Shown here piece after piece: positions 24,701 to 36,700 of a DNA stretch of 64,000 nt; within the stretch, counting starts at the first letter, position 1; each line of letters opens with the position of its first letter. The DNA is taken from contig OX235273.1 of assembly GCA_944472155.2 (NCBI GenBank), positions 1,833,204 through 1,897,203 on the forward strand, given 5' to 3'. The DNA comes from Trichobilharzia szidati (lineage: Eukaryota; Platyhelminthes; Trematoda; Strigeidida; Schistosomatidae). The position numbers were made by a program, and so were the translations under genes. The notes beneath the pieces are model-generated. The model saw nothing but the letters and a program-made list of their open reading frames with translations, was not told the origin of the DNA and did not search any database.

Positions 24701-27700
24701 AAGTACAGACAAAGGTTGTCAGGTTTCTAGTGAAGCAAGCGCCTTACCAGTTAGCCACAGGCCCCACGATTGTCAATAGGTTCTCATCCCCTCCACACAC
24801 GATCTCCTTCAAGTCACACCTAAAGCGACACCCCACTCGTCGTTTCCCATCAAGGCTTCACTCGAGGACCTGGCGTGCGATATCTTCCGACAGTCTCCTC
24901 AGCATGTACCCCATCCATTTCCACATTCTTCGGCATATGTTTTGAGGACCAGGTTCTTGAATGGTTCATTCTAAGAGTTTCTTATGATAAATTCATTCTG
25001 GCCATTGTGATCTTGAGTATGGATCTATGGTAGCTGTTGATGAAATTCTAAAGCATGTTAGTGATGCACCGATTTTCTGAACCATGTAGAGGAACCGACT
25101 CAGCAGTAGTGCTGAAAGCCAAATTCTGTTGCGGATGCTGATTTCAGAAGATCTCCAGACTAATTTCAGGGTGTTGAAGGTCTGTCTTGCATATCTCATT
25201 CTGACTGGCTTTGACATCGCTGATATTAGAGGGTTGAAGGCAATCGGCCACAGGAACACTTGGACGTAGGTTTCGTGCCAGTTGGCATTCACCAGTCAGC
25301 AAGGCGTATCTGCCACCGTGAAGGAACTCATGTCCCTTCCGATATTCGAACCCGCGTCACGTAGTGAGTTCTGCAGTCAGGGACATGACCACTGAGGTAT
25401 TCGGGCTCGCGACTGACCTCCTTTAGGACTCTACTGCATATTTTTATTGAACACTATTCAGTGACTAGTGTAATGTGTCTAGTCCTCTGTTTGGTGCAGC
25501 ACTCTGACTGCAGCACTGGGTGACGCGGGTTTGAATCTCAGAAGAGAGATGAATTCCTTCGAGGCTGCAGATGCGCCTTGCTGACTAGTGAGTGCCAACT
25601 ACCATCAAACCTAGGTCGAAGGCTTCCTGTCGATTGCCTCCAACCATCTAACAACAACAATTCAAAGTGCACCGTGGTGGCGAGCCATCTAGAATGGTGG
25701 CTACATCGCAAACGTGACTGATAGACTTCAGTTTGCACCAAACAGAGGACTAGATACATCACACTAGTTGCTAACTAGTAGATAAAAGCATGGTTTCGTA
25801 CCAATTCTCGCAGAGGGTTAAGTCGTCCATCTTTGGTAGTTTGACAAAGTTTTTCTTACTGCCAATGTATACACATATAATTATGTTATACTTACATATC
25901 GTATAACTAAACCCTAATTATGCTCATAACACAAAACTCGTCGGCATCCATTAAGGTGACAGTAGACAACAGAACAACTATTCTCTTTTACAGAGAGATA
26001 CTTATCCAGTTATATGTTTAAAGGGAACGCATTTAATACATCATTCCAATATATCGGAGACGGAACACTCAGAATTTTGTGTAGTCAAAATAAATAATTC
26101 GAAAATGGCGCCGTTTACATTGCAGATATTTTCAACATTTCATAACCAGTTAAAACACGAGGTAAATACAGTCTAGAATTCTTGTTCTGCCTTTCTAATT
26201 ACCAGTAGAACTTCCAGTAAAGGCTGCATAAATTTAAAACAGAATTATATATATAAATCAGTCATGTAAAATACATATTATAAAGCTATAAAATGTAATT
26301 TTGTCTGGTGTGGTCTTACATAAAACATGATCAACCAGATGATATATATATATTATTGAAAGATTAAATGTACAATAATTGTACACTGAATACTTTGAAT
26401 TATGCGCACATGAATACATAAACAACTAGAGCATAATTACAATAATGTCACAAATACTAAGGAGGCGGTGGCTGGGGGGGGGGGGAAATTACATGAATAG
26501 AAACTTCTATAATAAATTATGCTTTTAAAAGGAATTAACAGACCTTGGTCAACTGATTTTTTAGTTGTTTAATTCAGGGTGAATGTTAGCATGTCGCATG
26601 GACAGAAGGTATTGTTGCTGTCCGAGTCTGCTTATGTTTAACGCTATTCTAAATGGTTTGCGCACTAATGAAGAGTCCTAAACTTGGACGGGGCGGCTTT
26701 CCAGTCCCTCCTGGTTTTCAGTGACTCTCTAACTGATGTTACTTCGTAAGGAAATCTACATTGAATATAAGCCCTTAATTACTAATCACCGAATCGTGAG
26801 TGCAAATCGACAATCGATCAAATTTTAAACCGTCGATTACTAATTCAATCTTGGTGTGCTCCAAAAAATAATCGTCATGATCCGAAGGCTCCCGGTTCCA
26901 ATCCCACTGCGATGTTGACTTCCATTTAGTCTTCAGTTGTCAGGAATCTTAGGTTACCACAGTTTCATCATTATTAAAAAATGTTTTTGTAGAACGTTCT
27001 ATTTTTGTTTGGAGAACTCTTTGTTTTACGAGTTGATCACGGACTGATATCAGTTAGACAACCATTGAAAACCAGGGAGTACTGGACAGCTGCTGTTTCA
27101 TCCTAGTTTTGGGAATCATCGGCAGTACGCACCCACTGAGATTCGAACCCAGGACCTTCCGGTTACAAGGCAAGCTCGTATACCATTCAGCCACTGGGAC
27201 CCGATTCAATGGCCACTGCATGAATTCTAACTTCTACCAATTCGTGATTTTAGCGCGACCCCAACTCTTGTCGTTGGTGGAAATACATCCACACGTGACT
27301 TCTAATTGGGCCTCACTGGTCACGACTTCTCACTAGAACTGCAGGAAGCTCCAACCTGTAGCAAGTCACTAGCGAGCTGTCCAGTACTCCCTGGTTTTCA
27401 ATGGTTCTCTAACTGATATCAGTCCGTGATCAACTCGTAAAACACAACTAATCCTTACAAACCAAACTATAGAAAAGAACTCTTTGTTTCATTTTTTGCG
27501 CACACACGCCGACTTTCAATACACCAAGAAATAAACTTGAATTGAATTTCCTGCAACCGCCAAAGAAAACAAACTGACTACATTAAAAAAGTGTTCATTT
27601 CTGTTAATTTATTAGAAGATCGAATAAGAAATATTTGGTTTACCACATACTCTATTTTGATTTCTCCAAGTTTATAGTTGGATAGTTTTAATTTCAGGGT

Positions 27701-30700
27701 ACATTTGCTCCTCGCACAGTGAACAAGACCTCTCCTCACTACATGTTCTATACTTTGAGGTGAAGAACCTACAGTGTTTATATTTATGAAGCTATTCAAT
27801 AAGTGAAGCAGTTGTAAATGTTGTCACCTGCATTGCAATTTAGTCATGTGGGCTGAATTAGTACTTAAATGCAATTACGATTTATTTCTCTCAGAGTTAA
27901 TAACATTCTCAAAGAAAGAGAGTTATTATTAGATTGTTGGAGGCAATCGGCAGGAAGCCTTGGACCTAGGTTTTGTGTTTTTGGCACCTGTTAGCAAGCA
28001 TGAGACCTACGTCGAAGCCTTCCTGTCGATTGCCTCCACCCGTCTAATAACAACAATCCTGATTGTACCGTGATGGCGAGCCATCTACCATGGTGGACAC
28101 ATTGCAAACTCTACTGATAGAATTCAGTCTGCAGTAAACAAATAACTAGACAGATGACACTAATTAGTGTCCGATCAAAACAGAAAATTATTTTTAGATT
28201 TAATAAATGTATAAAATCACAACAAAGTAGTACTGTATTTCATTATTATAGCGTATAACATTGCAGCCCAGCTTCTTATCAGTAGTAAAGTCGGATCGTA
28301 CATTCCATTTCCTAAGGAGTGTTCAGTCATTTTATGTATTCCATCATATGTTTGTTGAACAGAGTAATTGATTTTTATGCTTTTGTTTGCTATTGGATTT
28401 CATCCCGATATCCAAATGATGATGTGATTGTCTGTTAACCTGGAGGTCGTAAGTTCGCCTACTAATGACGTCATGGTTGCATTACTCGTGAACAGTCCCA
28501 AATTAGAACAAAACTGATGTCGAACATTTCCTTGTTTCAAATGTTTCTCCCATGGCTTTTTCTGTTCTGGATAAAGTTTAATCTTAAATGAACTTTTACA
28601 TGATGGATAATGATTTTGTTTTGAAATTTTGACATCTACACTGCATTGCATAGCTTCACATTTACTTGAACACTGTTGAGTAATAGCCAAACAAAACTGT
28701 ATTAGATCATATAAGAAATAGTATGTATAACTTTATGTTAAGATAGTTGAACAGTGTTTATGATAATGAGCAGAATTTTTAGCGGAGTTTATTGTTTGAT
28801 GTTTTCTCTTCGTCCAGAACCTTCAGATTAAGCATTAATTGACGACAGATCGTGTGACACTTCAAGCGCAAACAGGTTAATTATAACATCTCCAACTTGT
28901 CTCCTTCAGAAAAGCGCCGGAAATTTGGCTGAAAGACAATTGTAAAGTGTGCAGGAGTACATTTTCAGGCCAAAGAACATACGTTAGGAACAGTAATTTC
29001 ATGTAATTAGAATTTAATTGGGGGATGGTGACTAGCAGTGGAATTCATGATAGCACATTTCGTCCTACTTGGGACTCGTCATCTGGATGTACCTGCATTC
29101 CCCAGTGAGTGATGATGTTCCCACCGAGGCTCAAACCTAGTGCCCATAGTTTCAAACATCATCACTCACTGGGGAATGCAGGTACATCCAGTGGCTGACG
29201 AGTCCCAAATAGGACGAAATGCGCATCGTGGATTCCACTGCTAGTCACCATCCACCAATTAAATTCTAATTACATGCCCGAAAATCGTCAAAGCATCTGC
29301 ACAAGAAGCCTACATGTCAACCTGAGACCGAGCACTTCGGTCCAATCAACTGACGGGAAAATCTAAAATTCAATTAAAGTAATTTCATGTGTTGAGATAT
29401 CTTGCCACTCAGGATTACACTTTTTCTCAAGTTTAGAAGAAACTTGTGAATCAACTGGTCGCAAACTTTATAAATACTCGCAAAAGTAAACAAAACTATT
29501 AGCGATCATATCTTAATAGATTAAGACAAACTGAAAAAGGGAAATTATACACAATATATTGATGGAGGCTTTCGGTAGACCGAGTTCTAAGCAGGCCGCC
29601 GTTGTATATCCTTCGCTATGATAAAGAATGATCTAAGGTCTAGTATTATGGGGGAGGTGTTCGTGGTAAGTTAGAAACCCTATTTACAAAAAATAGGGTT
29701 CATGGTAGTACTGCTGACTTTTGTGAATCAGTGTAGGGAAGTAAATAAATCCATGCATACGTAGCCCAATTTTGAATGTTTTTTCCTTCACGTTCCCAGT
29801 GGAACATAGGGCGTCACGCAAGTTACTTGAAGTTTCTGTAGCAGTGTTGATTTTAACAGGATAGGGTTGCTAGCCTCATGCCCAACCTTTCCTCTTCACC
29901 AGCATTATTTCTGGCTTAGCGAGGTAAAGGGGTGCGTCGGCCGGGGATCGAACCCCGGACCATGTGCCTCGGTTGGCGAGCGTCCTAACCACTATGCCGC
30001 CGACGCACATTTTTGAATGTACTCAACTATTAATTTAGTATGTGTCAGTCAATCAAATGTTAATGTTAACGTTTTTTCTTATTTATTCAAGGGTACAGCA
30101 GTTTATCAGTCAGAAGAGGATGATGGTGAAGATGCCGATGACAGTGAACCAATATTAGTAGATCCATCATCACAGGCTGGTCTAAAAGCAGTTCGCAGTG
30201 ATGTTGAAGAACGTGCACTTGATCCAAATCATAATTTTTTCGTTCTAGTTGATGATGGAACAACGGATCAATTGAAAGGTAAAGATGCTGAATTCCGTGC
30301 ACGATTTGAACGTTGTATATCTTTATGGAGTTGTGCAAGTAGTTCTCAAGAACAAAGTACAACTGGTGCCAATCAACAGGGTGGAGTACCAGGTTCTACA
30401 ACGCATTTACAACAACCTCAAGGTGGTGTCCCTTCATCTTCGCCTAGCAGTAACACGAATCAGACTACAGGAGCATTACAAAGACAAGGCAGTACGATTG
30501 CTGGACAAACTAGTACAACGTCTGGACCACAGACCAGTGCAACATCAATTGGTAAAAGCTCAGGTACTACTGGCGGTTCATCGAGTACTTCTGCTTTAGG
30601 CAGAGGTGCAACAGAACAGTCAGGTGGGCCTGGTGTCCGTGGAGCGAAAGATAAACCCAATGCTGATCCAAGTGTTAGTAAACCAACTAAAAGTGGAAAG

Positions 30701-33700
30701 TCTGAAGAAGATGTTCTTGTACCTATGTGTGGACTAGTTGTTGGCGGAGATCGATTTACTCTACGCCAAGTTTATTGTTCCATGATTCGAAATCGTTGTC
30801 CAATTGTCGTTACAAAGGTAATAACTAGGTGGTTATTCAAATTGTTTGACTTTTTACACTGACATGCTGTTGAATTCTGTTTTCATAGTTCCTAATAATT
30901 CGTTTTATCATGATGACCTTTCACTTCAACTGAAGCCGACCAGGTAAATTCTGTAATTTTCTGAAATACACTAAAGTACGATGAGGAAACTGAGTGATAG
31001 GCTGTAAGATGTAAGCATCTAAACATTTATTAGTGTTGCAGTGAAAAGTCCGGGAGTAAGTGACATATCTGTGTTAGTTATAAGTGTACAGTGATTATTG
31101 GGCATATTATCAAAACATGGAAATTCAGTAGCCTCATTCTGTCAGATTAGTGGCATAAACAACTGTCTGACATTCTGCGACACATGACTCAAAAATAGCC
31201 AACTACAAGGAGACCAATTACTAGAATTTTCCTTATTATGTTCATACTGTACTCAAAAAAGTGAAATATTTTGGAAAAAACTAAAAAAGATAGTTAATAA
31301 ACTAGCAATAGTAATATGTTCAGGTTCTGTTCCCATGAAACTAAAGGATAGCTATTCCTTGAATATTGGCGTGTGGTATGAAGAACAAAGTAGCTGAGCA
31401 AGAGGTTAGGAAAACTTGCGGAGAAGATTGCCCATAGTCTCTCATCTCCTCCTTGCATGGTCTCCTTTATGCCACCTTCATAGCGACGCCTAACTGGTCG
31501 TTTCCTACTCAGCTTTCACTCGAGGGATGTCATTCACTGGTCTCCTCAACGTGTGTCCTATCCATCTGCGTTCTATTCAGAATATTTGTTGAGCGATATA
31601 CTCTTGGTTAGCTAGTTCCCAAAGTTTCTTGTTAACAATTTTTTCCGGCCAACTGGCCACTTGATCTTCAATATGGAGCCAGGGAAGGTAGCTATTAGTA
31701 AAAGTTTGTAGTAGTCTGTTGGAATTGGTTTTCGTGACGCGCGAATTGAGTTTCCGACCCCTAAAGAAGCACTAACTGACTTAATATTTGTGCTGAAACT
31801 CCAAGTCTCGTTCGTTATGCAGAAGATTTTCAAATTGATTTCGGATTGATGGATGTTTATCTTGCCTTTCTGATTCTGGCTTTAACAACTTCATCCATTC
31901 CACCGCCTGTAGTTGAAAATATGCTTCCCAGATAAGTGAAGGAAGTGACCTTTTTCCCACTTCTTCAGTTGATGGTGAATGGCGCTGATTGTTGTTTCTG
32001 TAGTTCGATTGTCTTCATCACCTCCGTCTTCTATATGTTCACCTGAAGTCCCGAGTTTGCTAATTCTTCAGCTAGTTTACTGTCTTTAGCCTGTAAGTCT
32101 TATTGTTTGTATGATTTCGGATGTCAAACGCCGTAATCAATAGTTCCACACGACGGTCTACAATACACTTGATCATTTTAAGTTAGTTTCCATTACAAAC
32201 TGCCGTTACCGCAAAGCTTATTGGATATATTTACGGTAAGGGATACCAGTCCATATGACGACTCTTACTTCTAATATTCTGACGTATTACATAGCTATTC
32301 CCTTAATAAATTCGGTTGGTGTGTTTCAGTAAAAGATGGGGTTTATCTGAAGATTGTGGCGTTATGTTGTGTTGCAATACATTTTGAACAACCTCATCGG
32401 AACGTCATTCATATGCAAAATGAAAAATGTGAAACGTCAAATAAAATAGACAAAATGAAGGGAAATTTAAGAGCAGGGGGGAGTAGTTAACACTATCATT
32501 GGTTACGTAATCAGATAGGCATTACCTAAGTAGATTAGGGGTGACAATACACTACGTGCATGCACACAAGAGAGAATGGAGCTAATCTTGTGGATGCCTA
32601 ACGTCTTAGCATAGCTTAATACGCACCTCTGTCTGTCTTGACAAATATTTTTGAAAGGTGCTTAGGTATCAGTCTTGTAATTCATAGACGATGCTAACAG
32701 TCGGCTACTTGTGTCTATCTAGACTTCTAAACCCAGTTATTTTTCAAGCTATATGTGTTTATGTTTCCCCGCTTTCACAAACTTTATATTTAATTTTTAA
32801 GGGTACTTCTGGAGCTGCAGATGTGATAGCATTTGGATTAGATGCAGCAAATAAAATGGCTTCAGAAGAAGTTGTTGACGATAAAGATCAAGTACCATTG
32901 GAAGCCAGGTAATCTCACTTTACTTTTCTTTTATTATAGTTAATTGTTCCTCAGAGAGAACCTTTTAAAACTGTTACATTAATGGTTCTAAGACTATTCA
33001 GAAACATCACAGCTACTAGTCTTTAGAAGAAAACCCCTAGGCGAACAGCACTGCTTTAAACGACGTCTCCGCAAGCTTTGAAAACAAATATTTTTAAAGA
33101 ACGACCATAACCGACTTATTGTAGCCTTAACACACAAAACCGATCTGTCCACAAGAATCACACATCAGTACTTCCCGCAGACAGTCCAAGGTTAGAATGA
33201 CCTTGATCCACTGAAAGAAAATCACATAATAAAACAACACATTGTCAATATCATCCTAAAATCACAAAGTGGAGCATTAAAATTGGAGATTGAACAGGAA
33301 CAAAGATAAATAATGGGGACTAGGTTAGCAGGTGATATAGAAACTTCAGAACAGTCAAACATAGCTTAGAATAAAAGGAGAATATAAGTGCAAAGTTGGT
33401 TGAAACGTTATATTTTAATTGCGCAATTGTGTAATTATTGTAATGATGCAGTGAGTCACAATCGTAGAAGTAACACCATAGCGACAAATTATAAACGAAC
33501 GCGTGATAAACATAGTGGTATGGAGCCATTAGACAGAATTAATAAGCTAGGGAGGCTGTAGAAAAGTTTCAAAATGAATTGAAATAGCAGCCAATGCTCC
33601 TCGACTTTCATATGGTTCTTCAGCTATTGTTCTTTCATGATGAAATCTACTTTAATAGATGCATGTAATGAAAATATTTCACAAAAGAAGCATTACATCT

Positions 33701-36700
33701 AATAGTAGCTAAGTTAGTTACCCCTTATGACACTACCGAAATCGTTAAGTGAGTTATGAATTGTTCACACTGTCTGCTTCATTTTTCCTCTTACAGAATA
33801 GAATCGATCATCGAGGAGTTTCTTAGCGATCTTCATCCAGACTATACAAATTATACCGATGAAGTGAACATGTTATGTGAGATAATCAACGACTATACAA
33901 ATTTGGTGTCAGTATTCGATATGGAAGAAGACTCTGATCTTGATGGATACGTGATCTCATCTTTACTTGCAAGCGGTAAGTAAGCGGCATGTGTTTTTCC
34001 TGTTGCCTGCAGGTATAGTGGTGCGTCGGTGGCACTGAAGTAGAATGCTCGACGACCACGCATGTGGTCCGGGGTTCGATTTCAGGCCAACGTACTCCTT
34101 TACCCCTCTAAGCCACTACAAGTCTGGCAAAGAGGAAAGGTTGGGCATGAGGCTAGAGACCCGATCCCATAAAAATCAACACCGCTGCCCCCGAAACTTC
34201 ACGCCTGTAGCTTGAAGCCCTATGTTCCAGTGGGAAGGTACAGGAATTAAAACAGTCTTGTTCAAAGTTACATGCTTATCCATATCTGCCTGACTACTTT
34301 TTTCTCTGCTTAAGTGAGTGTTTTTCTTTCCATAACGAATGGACAAGGTTGAGACTTCTGATGTTTACTGTTCACTTGAATGCTCTAACCTTCCCGTAGT
34401 TGTAATCGAGCTTTAATTACTTTCCTGAAATTTCAAAAACTGTGCCCCAGGTTGTTTGCTTTATCAACACACACAGAACATTTTTCAAACAGTCTATCGT
34501 TACAGCGTGTTTTAAAAAAGGATTGAAAGGCTTCCTATTATTATTACGTTTATCTACAGAATTAATTATAACATACTTGAATAGAGTTCATTTTTAAACA
34601 AACATTAATCGATCAGTTTATGCATACAGTAATAGTATACATAAAAATAAACACTTCATCCCAAGCAATAATGATCATACACAATGGAAACTTTTGGCAT
34701 TACGCAAGCAGGAAAGACAGAGGATGAAAATATCCAGTTATCAGGATGGGCAAGGAAAGACTGATAACCACTTCTTTCTGAACACACGCATAAATCGGGT
34801 TTCAGGGGCTTGATGGAGATTGCTTTGTCAAACATTTGCCTACTGAGATCGAAAATTGAACGAATTGTTAACTACAGCAACAACAACAACAACAGACATT
34901 AATCAGCCAGCATGAATGGGAGAAATCTGAGAGAAGCAATCTCTTTTAGCTACCTACCTACCGACCTGGGAAGCATCGTTTCAACTACATGCGGGCGGAA
35001 CTGATGAGGATATCAAAGCAGTGAGGATCGGGAAAGCAAGTCAAGCTTTTATTACTCTGATGTCTTTGTGGAGATCAACAGCACTCAGCATGGAAAACAA
35101 GATGCGGATTTTCCACTCCAGTATGAAGTCAGTGCTACTATATGGAAAAGATACTTGGCGTTTCACGAAGGCACTTTGAACAAACTGCACACCTTTATCA
35201 GTAGCTGTTTTCTCTCAATAATTCAATCAAGATCAGATGGCCAGCCAGAGAAGATCAGCAACAGGGATGGATCTCTGGGAACGAACCAGCCAACCTAGCA
35301 GGAACAAACAGTGCAACAAATATGCAGGAAAAAATGGAGTTAAGTGGATTGGCCATATACTGAGAAAACAAATCACCAAGTTACATCACATACCTAGCCA
35401 TCGCTCGAGTGGAACCCGAATGGGAAGCTGCCAGTTGGTCGTCAGTGCGAGGGTGACATGGATGGGGTCATGTGAAGAGGAGATGAAAGCATGTGGCAGA
35501 CTTGGAGCCAGGTGAAAACGTTGGCGGAGAACCGGATACATTGTATATTTCAGTGTTATGATTAAGCGATTCTTCAGCATCTGACAGCATAATATTGGTT
35601 CGCCTTCCTTCAGTGATGAACAAATGCAGAAGAAGATTGATAGCTGTTTACACTTTGGAACAATGAGTTACTACTTATGGTTGGGGAAGTTCCCACCACG
35701 AAACTTTGCAATGTGGCTGTATGCTGTGAAACATTCTGATTATTTAATTACAATAAAAACTGCAGTACAGCACAAGGCTAACTGAAGAAAATTAAGCCAT
35801 TCATAATCATTTCTTAGTAATCATGTGCTTATCGACTTATTCCACAGGATTTTACTTCGTCAGTGGAAACTCGTTAAGGAACTGTTGTGGGCGTAATAAC
35901 AGTGGTCTCGTTCCGACTGGGCAATATGTAAACAGTTACTAAAGTAGACTATTCCATGTCATATCATGTAAAGTACTTGATGCATTGCGATGAAATGCCC
36001 TCAACTAGGGCAAATCATTAACTAAACATTTCTGATTCCCTAGTAATATCATTCTTATCTAATGTGCATTTTTTGTTAACTAAATTTCATCATGGTTTAT
36101 TTTTTCCACTATATTTTAGCCGGTTCAACGGTTGCATCAGATCAGATTAATTTAGAACAGTTGGAGATCACACTGACACTGAATCGTGCAGATATTGCAC
36201 GTGAGAAAATATTTTTAGAAAATAAAAAATGGAAGGTGAGTGATGGCTTTATATTTGCTATAGCGTATTGTCACTATTCATGTCGTGAGTGATTGTGAAA
36301 TGATTCCACATTATTAAATCTCCAAAGTGTTTCCTATTATCTGTGGTCCTCTTCGGCCGGCCCCACGATTGTCCAGTAGGCTCTCATCTGCTACTTACAT
36401 AATTTCTTCTATGTCACCCTCACAGTGACTTCCAACTCGTCATTTGCCATTTGGTTTCCCCTCGAGCCGTCGCCTGGTTTTCGACAACATTCCACGGTCT
36501 CCTCAGTGGTGTGAGTCTGACCCATCTATTTTCATCTTCTTGGGTCGTTTTCAAAGTCTCTTTTTGTGACACCTCGTCTGATTGGCTTCCAGAAGGCTTT
36601 CACTAGCCCACACCATTTCATTTCTCAAGCCAACAAATCTAACCATATTTACTTTTCTCTAAAGAGTTTCCTACGCATAGTTAAAACGGGGACTTGGCGC

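Larger units (their letters stand above)
29005..29377. repeat. Smalpha-like inverted dimer inserted in repeat X
   Basis: A minus-oriented arm (29005-29155) and a plus-oriented arm (from about 29156) share aattagaatttaattggggg / ccaccaattaaattctaatt outermost, then actagcagtggaatt, the hammerhead core and cactggggaatgcaggtaca. Both arms meet in a tRNA-like remnant (cctagtgcccatagtttcaa). The right end has the Smalpha 3' part (cggtccaatcaactgacggg). It is flanked by exact 13-bp duplications. Confidence 0.82.
28846..29640 (+). repeat. Unclassified repeat X, copy 2, interrupted by Smalpha
   Basis: Parts 28846-28991 and 29391-29640 match copy 1 at 20040-20490. The inserted block 29005-29377 is absent from copy 1. 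Confidence 0.65.

Noticed and set aside
27027..27475. MITE or DNA transposon call for the element with inverted ends
   Set aside because: The 14-bp TSD, tRNA head and one-sided tail fit retroposition better than cut-and-paste.
30017..30091. ATG at 30017 in frame with TRPM exon 2
   Set aside because: It is intronic read-through: exon 1 joins exon 2 in phase 0 at 30092, and the residues before it are AT-rich noise.
30087..30660. Open frames on the minus strand and in another plus frame across exon 2
   Set aside because: They are shadows created by the repetitive Ser/Gly/Gln codons of the real exon.
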